From the NCBI GenBank assembly GCA_963770485.1, contig CAVYPX010000017.1, positions 215,437 through 279,436 on the forward strand: DNA of 64,000 bases, read 5' to 3'. Both the position numbers and the translations under genes were made by a program. The notes below the pieces were generated by a model. That model ran no database searches and was not told the DNA's origin. It was given only the letters and a program-made list of their open reading frames with translations. The stretch is from CAVVEC01 sp963770485. GTDB taxonomy: Bacteria > Acidobacteriota > Terriglobia > Terriglobales > Acidobacteriaceae. Shown here one piece after another: positions 27,179 through 35,478 of the stretch. Every line of letters starts with the position of its first letter. Positions within the stretch are counted from its first letter, which is position 1.

Positions 27179-27688
27179 AAGCGTTACCTCCCGGGAACTA
27201 TATTCAAGATGCCGAATCGGCTACTATCGCGGCGGGCGACTTGGGACAGCCGAGGCCAACCAGTCTCCCCCTTCGCGAATCCCCTGTCAATATGAAAGAC
27301 TTTGCAACATGAAAGGGTTTGCGGCATCTGGGAGACCCTTCCAGAGAAGGCAACTGGTGTACAAGGCAGGCAGTCACTGGGAGACACCTCTCTTTGTTTT
27401 CGGTAGCTGGTTGGCGGGGTAGTCAGTCATGCAGCAGCTCATTAAGGATATTCGCAGTTGATTCGATCCGCTCGACGAGGCACCCGAATCGGACTGGAAT
27501 TTCGGCAGCCGAAGGAACTCTTATGGGAGTTGTGGGCTGCCTGTGGCGCAGCACTCGGGTCCATTTTGTTCCAGGCTCGATGGCACCAGTAACCTTCGAC
27601 CTTGGCCCGTTTTGCCCACGCGCTGCCGCCTACCACTTTTATCCCTGTGCGGGTGGGTAGCCGCCGATGACCATTTTGTTAGAACCTC
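27179..27688. other. Gene-free spacer
   Basis: Spacer downstream of a phosphoesterase and upstream of a GloVer gene on the minus strand. No conserved GloVer-class promoter, ORF or repeat could be supported here. Confidence 0.4.
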
Positions 27689-29005
27689 TCAGTCGTCGTC
27701 GGGATCGGTAGGCGGGGAATTGTCGTTGAGGAAGTACTTGGCTTTCAGGGGCGCTTTGATGGTATGGAAAACCAACGGCTTCTGGTTGAAGTTGAAGCAG
27801 TCGGTGAGGTCGTCAGAGTAGGCGTCGCCAAACCCGAGTGAAGGCAGGCCGAAAGCCGTTTCCACGAATTTCACGACGCTGCTGAAATCGTGGGTCACGT
27901 GCGACACGTAACCCGGCTTGGCGTAAGGCGAAATGACGACCAGAGGCACGCGAAAACCGTACATGTAAGAGTTAATGATCGGTGGCGGAACGTGGTCGTA
28001 CCAACCTCCCCAGTCATCCCAAGTGACGAAAATGGCGGTACTGTTCCAATACTTGCTCTTGCCCACCGCGTTGACCACGGAAGCCACCCACGACGGCCCC
28101 GAACCATCGTTGCCATGCGGATGATCGGACGAAAGCCCCGGAGGTATAACCCAGCTCACGTTGGCCAAGTGACCCTTGGCGATGTCCGTCAACACTTGTT
28201 TCGGAGAAGGGATCACGTAGCTCCAATCTTTACTGTGGTAAATATGGCTAATCACGTTGGGGCCGGTCCAGACGTAATCCAGCGACACCGTGTAGTAGCG
28301 CCAACTGAGGTTCTGGTTGTCGAGCAGATCCATCAACGTGAGATGTTCGAAGCATGGGAACATTACCTGTTTTTCTTGGCCCACGGGATTGATTAAGTAA
28401 GTGAAAATATAGGGAGCAGAACCGCAACCAGAATGCTTAGCGGGCTTCGAGATTCCGAATGTATCCTCCCCCTCGAACAGTTTGCTGGTTGCTGAGGGAG
28501 CAGAAGTAGCAGCGATAATAAACTGATGCGCGGGATAGCTCGGTCCCTGATTACTCTGAAACATTCGATCCGCAAACGCATAGTGCTCGGCCATTTGGAA
28601 GTAGGGTTTCACGTCCGACTCTGGGACATACGCAAACTGGGGATTTGGCGGGCAGCCGGTGCCGCATTGTACTGGGATCAGGTCGGCCCCATCCATTTTT
28701 CCCCCGTCATACATCCACACGAAGTCAGGATGATAATGGTCCAGACCATAGCTGTTGGCCAGCTTCACCGGCTCCAGGGTAATCTTTTGTCCTTTCGAAT
28801 TGAAGCCGTAGTTGGCGGTGTCGGCACCCTTAAGGCCATGGAACAGGTTGTCGGTTGAACGATTCTCCTGCATGATGATAATCACGTGTTGAATGACCTG
28901 CACTCCGGGAGGCGAGTCTTTGCCTCCGTTCGCTTGGTCAGTGGCAAACGCCAGCGGAGTCGAGAGCAGGAGCAGAAGCAAGAAGGAAGCGAAGCGAGAC
29001 AGCAC
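27689..29005 (-). CDS. Secreted PF04185-type phosphoesterase
   Basis: The GTG start at 29005 follows GGAGG, and the signal peptide is FASFLLLLLLSTPLAFA. Motifs are VIIIMQENRSTDNLFHGLKG, FADRMFQSNQGPSYPAHQF, TWDDWGGWYDHV, and VPLVVISPYAKPGYVSHV with THDFSS. The tail is acidic (DPDDD). It is 1,317 bp, the same length as the gene at 51581-52897 and nearly identical to it in direct orientation. This subgroup lacks the cysteine insertion of the 10395/23076/29275 subgroup. It is probably a phospholipase C or phosphatase. The substrate is unknown. Confidence 0.85.
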   Translation of the reverse strand: MLSRFASFLLLLLLSTPLAFATDQANGGKDSPPGVQVIQHVIIIMQENRSTDNLFHGLKGADTANYGFNSKGQKITLEPVKLANSYGLDHYHPDFVWMYDGGKMDGADLIPVQCGTGCPPNPQFAYVPESDVKPYFQMAEHYAFADRMFQSNQGPSYPAHQFIIAATSAPSATSKLFEGEDTFGISKPAKHSGCGSAPYIFTYLINPVGQEKQVMFPCFEHLTLMDLLDNQNLSWRYYTVSLDYVWTGPNVISHIYHSKDWSYVIPSPKQVLTDIAKGHLANVSWVIPPGLSSDHPHGNDGSGPSWVASVVNAVGKSKYWNSTAIFVTWDDWGGWYDHVPPPIINSYMYGFRVPLVVISPYAKPGYVSHVTHDFSSVVKFVETAFGLPSLGFGDAYSDDLTDCFNFNQKPLVFHTIKAPLKAKYFLNDNSPPTDPDDD

Positions 29006-29065
29006 GAAACCCTCCAGTAGTTGAGCTGGAACAGCGGGAAGGAACCGCAGAACAGCCGAACGTAA

Positions 29066-29094
29066 ATCTAACCCAAACCGCGTCGTCAATGCAA
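29066..29094 (-). promoter_or_regulatory. Phosphoesterase-class promoter
   Basis: On the minus strand, TTGCAT and TTAGAT are separated by 17 bp. Confidence 0.6.
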
Positions 29095-29271
29095 CTAGAC
29101 AATTTGGTAGTGTCTGAAATCTGCGTTGGTGCTATTTGTCAGAACGTCTTACCGAAGCGGTTTGCAAAATACGTTTGACACTTCACCCGGAGAAGACGAC
29201 GCTGCTGAAATTTGGGCGCTACCCAGAGGAACGCGCGAAGAGGCAGGGAAAGAAGAAACCCGGCACCCGGG

Positions 29272-30522
29272 GCATCAATCGGTGTCGGCAGGGGTTGGCG
29301 GCGTCCGGTCATTGAGAAAGTAGTCAGCATCGTGCGGGGCTGCAATTGTGCGGAACCTCTTCGGCCCCTGGTTAAAGTTGAAGCAATCCGAAAGATCATC
29401 GGCGTAGGCATCCGCATATCCCAGCGACGGCAAGTTGAAGACTTCTTCTGTGAATTTCAGGATGCTGCCAAAGTCATGATTCACGTGAGAAATGTAACTC
29501 TGCTTGGCGTAAGGCGAAACCACGATCAGGGGCACGCGAAAGCCATACACATACCCGCAACCCCATTGCTGGCAATCCACCAAGACCTGGGGCGGCGGAA
29601 CATGGTCGTACCACCCTCCCCAGTCATCCCAGGTGATGAAGATGGCCGTACTGTTCCAATACTGGCTCGTGCCAACCGCATTGACAACGGACGCTACCCA
29701 CGACGGTCCTAAACCCGTGTTCATCCAGGGGTGATCGGAAGCCTGTCCGCTTGGCGTCACCCAGCTGACACTGGGGAGTTGACCATTAGCGATGTCGGTA
29801 AATATCTGCGTCTGAGGAAGAATGACGTTCGCCCAATCCGGACCGAAACGGATATGCTGAATCGCGTTCGGGGCAGTCCAGATACTGTTCGCGGCCGTGG
29901 CATAGTAGCGCCAGGTCAGTCCCTGGGCATCGAGCAGATCCGTCAGCGTGAGGTGCTCGAAGCACGGAAATATCCTCTGTGACTCGAGACCCGAAGGATC
30001 AATCAACCGAACGGTTGCCTTTGGAGAACCCGCGCACCCCATGTCCCAATTAGCATGTAGGAAACCAACCACATCCTCGGCGGCAAATAAATTGCTAGTG
30101 GCGCTGGGTGCCGAAGTCCCGGCAAAAATAAACTGATGCCCCGGGAAGCTGGTTCCTTCGTTGGTCTGAAACATTCGGTCGGCGAAGGTGAACTGCTCGG
30201 CTATTTGGAAGTAGGGCGCCAACTGCGAGGGCTCGATATACTTGAACTGGGGATTTGGGATGCACTTCTTATTCTTACCGCACTGCACTGGAATAAGGTT
30301 TGCTCCATCCATTTTGCCCCCGTCGTACATCAGCTCGAACGAATGGTGGCTGTGATAGAGATCATAACCAGCCGTCAGTGACACTGGCGTAAGCGGAATA
30401 CGCTTGCCCTTCGAATTCAGACCGTAACTGGCGATGTCCGCGCCGTTCGCGATCAGCTTTTCGTCATGAAACAAGTTGTCCGTGCTGCGATTCTCCTGCA
30501 TTACGATAATCACGTGTTGGAT
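29272..30522 (-). repeat. 1,251-bp near-identical inverted repeat, arm B
   Basis: Reverse-complement partner of 23193-24443. It begins exactly at the signal-peptide/mature boundary of the chimeric phosphoesterase. Confidence 0.8.
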
Positions 30523-30696
30523 TACTTGCGATCCTGCACGTAGCCCAGTGGTGCTTTCGGGATTGTTTGACTGTGCCCAGGCGAATTGGGTGGCAACGAC
30601 GGCGGGCACAAGTACCAGTGCTGAAACCAGCGCGGCCCTTGCCGCTCGCAGGCTCACCCGCGAAATCCAGCCCCGCTGTCGCACTGAGTTCGTCAT
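29275..30696 (-). CDS. Chimeric phosphoesterase: GloVer-type promoter and signal peptide on a PF04185 body
   Basis: The start is MTNSVRQRGWISRVSLRAAR at 30696, the N-terminus typical of GloVer genes (compare MTNSGQHQSWISKMHMRAAS at 5226), with cleavage expected near FAWAQ. After a short linker the sequence switches to VIIVMQENRSTDNLFHDEK and is then nearly identical to the 23076-24440 phosphoesterase, with TWDDWGGWYDHV and VPLIVVSPYAKQSYISHV. The catalytic body is complete, so the protein should be exported and active. The enzyme would now be controlled as a GloVer gene. Minor differences from 23076 include GTSFPGHQF for GASFPAHQF. Confidence 0.85.
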   Translation of the reverse strand: MTNSVRQRGWISRVSLRAARAALVSALVLVPAVVATQFAWAQSNNPESTTGLRAGSQVIQHVIIVMQENRSTDNLFHDEKLIANGADIASYGLNSKGKRIPLTPVSLTAGYDLYHSHHSFELMYDGGKMDGANLIPVQCGKNKKCIPNPQFKYIEPSQLAPYFQIAEQFTFADRMFQTNEGTSFPGHQFIFAGTSAPSATSNLFAAEDVVGFLHANWDMGCAGSPKATVRLIDPSGLESQRIFPCFEHLTLTDLLDAQGLTWRYYATAANSIWTAPNAIQHIRFGPDWANVILPQTQIFTDIANGQLPSVSWVTPSGQASDHPWMNTGLGPSWVASVVNAVGTSQYWNSTAIFITWDDWGGWYDHVPPPQVLVDCQQWGCGYVYGFRVPLIVVSPYAKQSYISHVNHDFGSILKFTEEVFNLPSLGYADAYADDLSDCFNFNQGPKRFRTIAAPHDADYFLNDRTPPTPADTD

Positions 30697-30723
30697 GATC
30701 GCTCTCCTTTTACAGCCCAACCA

Positions 30724-30762
30724 TCCTACGGCTCCTGCGACAGATGGCAAAGAGACTTTCGG
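30724..30762 (-). promoter_or_regulatory. GloVer-class promoter driving a phosphoesterase
   Basis: On the minus strand, CGAAAGTCTC abuts -35 TTGCCA, followed by a 16-bp spacer and -10 TAGGAT. It resembles the promoter at 15060-15098 and not those of the other phosphoesterases. Confidence 0.65.
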
Positions 30763-31201
30763 CCTACTTCGAAGGAGAGAACTCGGACCCCGATTGACAA
30801 TGAGTCAGAATACCACAGAGAAACCGCTTTTTTCAGCCAGGTCTGCATCTATGGCAAAACACTTCAGGTCGCAGACCCGGATCCCCTTCCCATGAAGGAT
30901 GCTGTCGATAAGTGCAAATACCTGCATATTGACGGATGATCCGAGGAGAGGGATAATCCGAAACCTGAACGGGGGAGGGCGCCGGCCGGACCGGAACCAA
31001 AAACCAAGAGATTCAGTCCAAAGTTGGATGTGGGCCCGCCTCGTGGTAATACTGCACAATAACGATTGGCATAGATCGCTGCGGGCTGGGGGGCGGAGAA
31101 GTTCTGGGACGCCACTGTCCGGGGAGTAACACGAAACGGCGGAGCATATCAAGCAGATTTGTTGAAATAAGAGCGCCGGCTTCGATACGGAAAAAGCCAC
31201 C
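30763..31201. other. Gene-free divergent spacer
   Basis: It holds no supported ORF. A promoter for the 31202 gene must lie here, but no GloVer-class match is evident. Confidence 0.35.
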
Positions 31202-32443
31202 ATGACCGACACAACGCGACATCAACACCTGATCTCTGGAAATTGCCTGCGAGCCGCGAGTGCCGAGCTCGCCTTCTGGATTGTGCTGGCAGCCGCGGTG
31301 CTTGGCCATCCGGCCCAAGCGCAGACCTACAAACTGTTGCATTCGTTCAAGGGCCAACCCGACGGGGCTTATCCCCAGGCAAGCTTGACCTTCGACAACT
31401 TAGGCAACATCTATGGCACCACATACGGGGGCGGCGCCGGCTACGGAACGGTGTTCAAACGGGATTCCTTGGGACACCAGACCGTGATGTACAGCTTCAA
31501 GGGGGCAGGGGACGGAGAATATCCCCTGCGCGGCGGCGTGATTCTGGACGGGGCGAAAAATCTCTACGGCGCGACTTTCGCGGGCGGATTTTTCGGCTAT
31601 GGAACAGTGTTCAAGCTGGATTCGACCGGCCAGGAAACCGTTTTGCACAGCTTCGGTGGGACTGCGGGCGACGGGCTGTATCCTTTTGCCGGTGTAGTCA
31701 TGGATGCGGCCGGCAATCTCTACGGTACCACCCCGTACGGCGGCGGCGCGTCCTACAGCGGAATCGTCTTCAAGGTGAATACCAGTGGCAAGGAGACCGT
31801 GCTGTATAGCTTCACCGGGACGCCGGACGGAGCATATCCTTACGGAGGTGTGATCCTAGATTCGGCTGGCAATCTCTACGGCGCCACTTATGGAGGGGGC
31901 GCCGCCGGCTATGGAGCGGTATTCGAGCTGGATACCAGCGGCAAGGAGACCGTGCTGTACAGCTTCACCGGAGCGCCGGACGGTGCAAATCCCTTCGCGG
32001 GTTTGGTCCAGGATAATACGGGCAACCTCTATGGAACCACCGACGGCGGCGGCGCCGCTGGCTACGGAACGGTATTCAAGCTCGATACCAGCGGACAGGA
32101 GAACGTACTGTACAGCTTCACTGGCATCAAAGGGGACGGAGCGAATCCCTACGCCGGTGTGATTCTGGACACTTCTGGCAATGTCTATGGCACCACCTAC
32201 AATGGCGGCGATCTTAGCTGTGGTCTGAAGGGCTGCGGAACGGTGTTCAAGCTCGATACGACCAACAAGGAAACCGTGCTGCACACCTTTGAAGGGCATC
32301 GCGGAAAGTTTATAGACGGAGCATGGCCGTTCGGAGGGTTAGTGCGGGACAGTGCCGGTAACCTGTACGGGACCACGAACAAAGGCGGTAAGTATGCGCC
32401 CCTGCAACAGCGCGTAGGGACGGTGTTCATGCTCACCCCGTAA
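31202..32443 (+). CDS. GloVer repeat secreted protein, seven repeats
   Basis: The start is MTDTTRHQHL, and the signal peptide ends at HPAQAQ. Seven highly regular repeats are present, several with GGGAAGYG in the loop. The last two have longer loops (GGDLSCGLKGCG and KYAPLQQRVG). The protein ends in FMLTP. Internal repeats three to five are very similar to each other at the DNA level, suggesting recent internal duplication with the total still seven. No anchor is visible. Function is unknown. Confidence 0.8.
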   Translation: MTDTTRHQHLISGNCLRAASAELAFWIVLAAAVLGHPAQAQTYKLLHSFKGQPDGAYPQASLTFDNLGNIYGTTYGGGAGYGTVFKRDSLGHQTVMYSFKGAGDGEYPLRGGVILDGAKNLYGATFAGGFFGYGTVFKLDSTGQETVLHSFGGTAGDGLYPFAGVVMDAAGNLYGTTPYGGGASYSGIVFKVNTSGKETVLYSFTGTPDGAYPYGGVILDSAGNLYGATYGGGAAGYGAVFELDTSGKETVLYSFTGAPDGANPFAGLVQDNTGNLYGTTDGGGAAGYGTVFKLDTSGQENVLYSFTGIKGDGANPYAGVILDTSGNVYGTTYNGGDLSCGLKGCGTVFKLDTTNKETVLHTFEGHRGKFIDGAWPFGGLVRDSAGNLYGTTNKGGKYAPLQQRVGTVFMLTP

Positions 32444-32620
32444 TTGCCCCGCCGCCCCTTTCTTGGGACCGAGGGCGCATTGCGCGAAGGCGGAGGCACG
32501 GCGATACGATGGTTGGCAAGCGTAAGAAACCCGTGAACTGGCGTGTCAGGACCACTCGCGCCAGCCGCCACAGGCTTTAAAGTTGTAGCAGCCTGTGGTG
32601 AACTCGCGATTTCAGAGTCT

Positions 32621-34360
32621 CTAGGGCCCGAACACGCGGGGCCGGCCTCCGTTTGGGCCATTTGCCTTCGGGCCACCTAGTGGCCAGTTCACTTCCTGGC
32701 CAGCCACTGACTTATTCTGCAGCAGAATGGGGGAGGCGCCAACCATCATGTGGGATTGCGAAATGGGGTGGACATTTCCGTTCAGGTCCACGTATTGAGT
32801 AAAGCCAGGCGGAACTTTATAGCTCGAGGTAGCATTCCAATCAACGCCGACACCGTCGGTGGTTTTGAGGTACCAGACCGCCTGTCCCCGGTACCCTTGC
32901 CGGCGACTCAGATTGACAACATAGGTTCCATTCCATCCCGTGCATTCATAGATGTTCGGCTGAAAGTTTCCTGACTTATCAAGGCAGCCCGACGACTGCA
33001 TGTTTGCTCCCAGCAGCCAAGCTGCAACCTCCTGGTACCCTGCACCTCCGGCAGTCAATTCGCCGGGGTCGTTGTTGGGGTTATACAGCGGGGCCATCCC
33101 CGTCCACGCATCCCAGAAAGATTTCTTCATTCTCATGGCGACTTCAAGCAGCACATATCGGGCCGCATAGGCAGCCTGGGCATCTTGAGTGGGGGGCGTA
33201 AAGTGCCACCACGATCCTTCCGTGTTCATCAGAGGGCTCGTGATGTGATACGTCGCCATCAGGTCGACTACCAGCCGGGTTTGGTTGATCATGCCTTCCG
33301 GCACCGGATAAAGGGACTGGTGATTTTGTGTGACCGGATAGGCATGAAGGTCCACGCGGTCAAAGTTCATGACGGCGCCTGGCGTGGCCCAGTACTTGGA
33401 AAAGAATTGGAAGTCGCCGGATGGGGAATCAACAAGGGCACGCGGATCGATGCTTTTGATAATACGCTGGCCGTCTTGCGTCATCTTTACGAAGCCTCCC
33501 ATGGTCAGGACGGGATCGTAGTTGTATTTCTTCTGAGCTGGATTCCACTCGCGAACAACAAACGGTTCGTTCCACAACTCGTAGTTCCGGATGATGCCAT
33601 GGCATTGAGGGTCCGTGGTAGGACATCCTGTCTGCACTCCGGTGGCGGTGTAACGCGAAACCAATGCGGTGACAAAATCATCAAAGGTCTGCCAGTCGGC
33701 GGGAGCATCACAACTTCCCGGCTCGTACTTGCATGACGTATCCCCCGGATCGGAGGACGCCCAGGTAGGAGTCGAAGACACTTCGTACAGCACGCCAATA
33801 CCGTTGGCTTGGGCGAGTTTGGTGTACTTGTCCAGGAGGGTCCAATCCGGGCCACCCTGGTTCTTCTGAATCTGCGCCCAGGCGACGCCGTCGTCCCATA
33901 GGCGGACCAAGCCAAACGGGTTGACTTGACTGGAAACGCTAGGCCAATCGGTTTGCGTATTGTGTACATGTAATCCAAAAAAATACTGTGGGATCGCTCC
34001 CCGCAAGCCGCGGTCATAGACGGCCAGATCTAAGAGACTCTGAGCCTTCTTCGGAGGAACGGAAGAATCCGTGACCTCCACCGTCAAATTGTAAGTGCCA
34101 AGAGTTCTCGCGATTCCGGAAATGGTTCCATCGGAATGGGCCTGCAGTCCCGATCCGGCGAGTCCGCTCACGGTCCAGGTGAAAGGAGGCGTCCCGTTCG
34201 ACGCGTAGAGTTTGAACTGATAGCGACCATTTTGCCGGGCCAGCGGTATTCGAGTCGTCAGCACTGCCAGTGGATCTTTCTTGCTAGCTTGGCTCAGTGT
34301 AGGGATTATTAGAGCCGTGATCAGCAGGCCAATATGGAAGAGCCGTTTTTGCCAATTCAT
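32621..34360 (-). CDS. Secreted clan GH-A glycosidase-like protein with N-terminal Ig-like domain
   Basis: ATG 34360 follows GGGAGCG, and the signal peptide ends near TLSQAS. Residues 25-115 form a putative Ig (He_PIG-like) domain (GTPPFTWTVSGLAGSG, DGTISGIARTLGTYNLTVEV). The catalytic domain begins FFGLHVHNTQTDWPS and contains RNYELWNEPF, with the acid/base Glu after Asn, and LMNTEGSWWHF with a candidate nucleophile Glu, as in (beta/alpha)8 clan GH-A enzymes. A C-terminal beta-domain ends in GASPILLQNKS. It is related to the genes at 45497, 54546, 58289 and 63076 but lacks the FG-GAP insertion of 45497 and 58289. Family number and substrate are not assignable by eye. Confidence 0.75.
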   Translation of the reverse strand: MNWQKRLFHIGLLITALIIPTLSQASKKDPLAVLTTRIPLARQNGRYQFKLYASNGTPPFTWTVSGLAGSGLQAHSDGTISGIARTLGTYNLTVEVTDSSVPPKKAQSLLDLAVYDRGLRGAIPQYFFGLHVHNTQTDWPSVSSQVNPFGLVRLWDDGVAWAQIQKNQGGPDWTLLDKYTKLAQANGIGVLYEVSSTPTWASSDPGDTSCKYEPGSCDAPADWQTFDDFVTALVSRYTATGVQTGCPTTDPQCHGIIRNYELWNEPFVVREWNPAQKKYNYDPVLTMGGFVKMTQDGQRIIKSIDPRALVDSPSGDFQFFSKYWATPGAVMNFDRVDLHAYPVTQNHQSLYPVPEGMINQTRLVVDLMATYHITSPLMNTEGSWWHFTPPTQDAQAAYAARYVLLEVAMRMKKSFWDAWTGMAPLYNPNNDPGELTAGGAGYQEVAAWLLGANMQSSGCLDKSGNFQPNIYECTGWNGTYVVNLSRRQGYRGQAVWYLKTTDGVGVDWNATSSYKVPPGFTQYVDLNGNVHPISQSHMMVGASPILLQNKSVAGQEVNWPLGGPKANGPNGGRPRVFGP

Positions 34361-34829
34361 TTTTCGCTCCCAATGAGGCGATTCGAAACAGAGTCAGCCA
34401 GAGGCTGAACCCGGGAACACCCGAGTTCGGTGACGATGGTGGCGTGAGAGATGGTGGCGCTGGAATGCCCGGTTACGGCGGCGGCTCGGGCGCAGGTCCA
34501 CACGCGACGGCCTGGGATTGTGCAGGCGGAAGAAAAGTCGGCTGCTATACGGGGGAGTCGCATAACGTCATGGATTGTGAGGGTTCTGCCTGGAATAGAG
34601 AAGATTCCGTTAGTACATGGAGGCGGGTGTCCGAAAGGCCGAGTTCAGGGCCGCTGTTTCCTGCCTCGGAAGCGGCCAGGAGGACCTGTGGGGAGCATGA
34701 GGAAATTGTGGAAGCCGCCACCTTGGAAGCGCGCAGGTGAACCAGGGTGGAAAATGCGTTCTCAGGCTAGCCCGCTGGTGGCAACGAAGTCGGCGGCGGC
34801 CTGCGGCGGCGAGACCCTATCGAAGGGCG

Positions 34830-35310
34830 CGGTCACAGAGACTTACGGTGAAGTTTCTCCCAACCTGCTGATCGAAGCGGTCGTTGACCCCGAGCATCCC
34901 AATCATCTTTGCTTGCAACCTTGGAACGGGCGCCGGAGCACGGCAGCACCACAGGTTTCCTATCAGGGCCAGACGTACGTTGCAGGCCCATTAATGCCGG
35001 TCTCGCGCAAGCGGTTCGGTTTTCACCCGGTAGTCGGCCGTTCGGATCCGTTGCAGGTTTGGTTTCATTGATGCGCGAAGTGTTTTCCCGTTACGCGAAT
35101 CCGTCGGCGGACGTGGTCAGCATTTTGACTGCATTTTCACTTGCAAGTTTCGTTGTGGACTGTTTACCGCTCGCGCCAATTCTTGATCTGGTGGGACCGG
35201 AGAGCGAGGTCAGTAAAGTCCTGCGCCTCTTGGGATGCACTTGCCGTCGCCCGCTCTTGCTCGGAGACCTTGTGGTCACCCCCGGAATCATTGTCCCTGC
35301 AGTTCCTTGA
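34830..35310 (+). pseudogene. Decayed gene, possibly a primase/ATPase-like hypothetical protein
   Basis: One frame reads NLLIEAVVDPEHPNHLCLQ and APQVSYQGQTYVAGPLMP. Near 35000 the similarity shifts frame to LAQAVRFSPGSRPFGSVAGL, then SILTAFSLASFVVDCLPLAP and VLRLLGCTCRRPLLLGDL. Together these look like one protein broken by a frameshift and truncated at both ends. They recall uncharacterised acidobacterial proteins near P-loop ATPase or primase-like genes, but this is from memory and weak. The flanking 34364-34829 and 35311-35478 hold no gene. Confidence 0.35.
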
Positions 35311-35323
35311 CAACCAAATCATA

Positions 35324-35352
35324 GAAGGGCAGCCGTGGAGCGGCTGCCCTTC
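35324..35352. terminator. Perfect 12-bp stem-loop, terminator-like
   Basis: GAAGGGCAGCCG and CGGCTGCCCTTC pair around TGGAG. It lies about 125 bp past the stop of the minus-strand lipoprotein gene at 35479. There is no strong T-tract, so it may act bidirectionally or in RNA protection. Confidence 0.45.
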
Positions 35353-35478
35353 GGGCGATTGTGCAAACCCAACGCATTGCGAAGACTCATTCCTGATCCG
35401 CGTCGCGCCGACCGCGCTGTCCGGGTGAGCGCTCAACGAGCTCGAAGCTTGAGCCTCAAACCATGTTGCGACAATTCA

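Noticed and set aside
34357..34563. Possible tyrosine-recombinase C-terminus (VTGHSSATISHATIVTELG)
   Set aside because: It resembles the xxGHSS motif, but the catalytic Arg/His/Tyr pattern is not visible and the frame is short.
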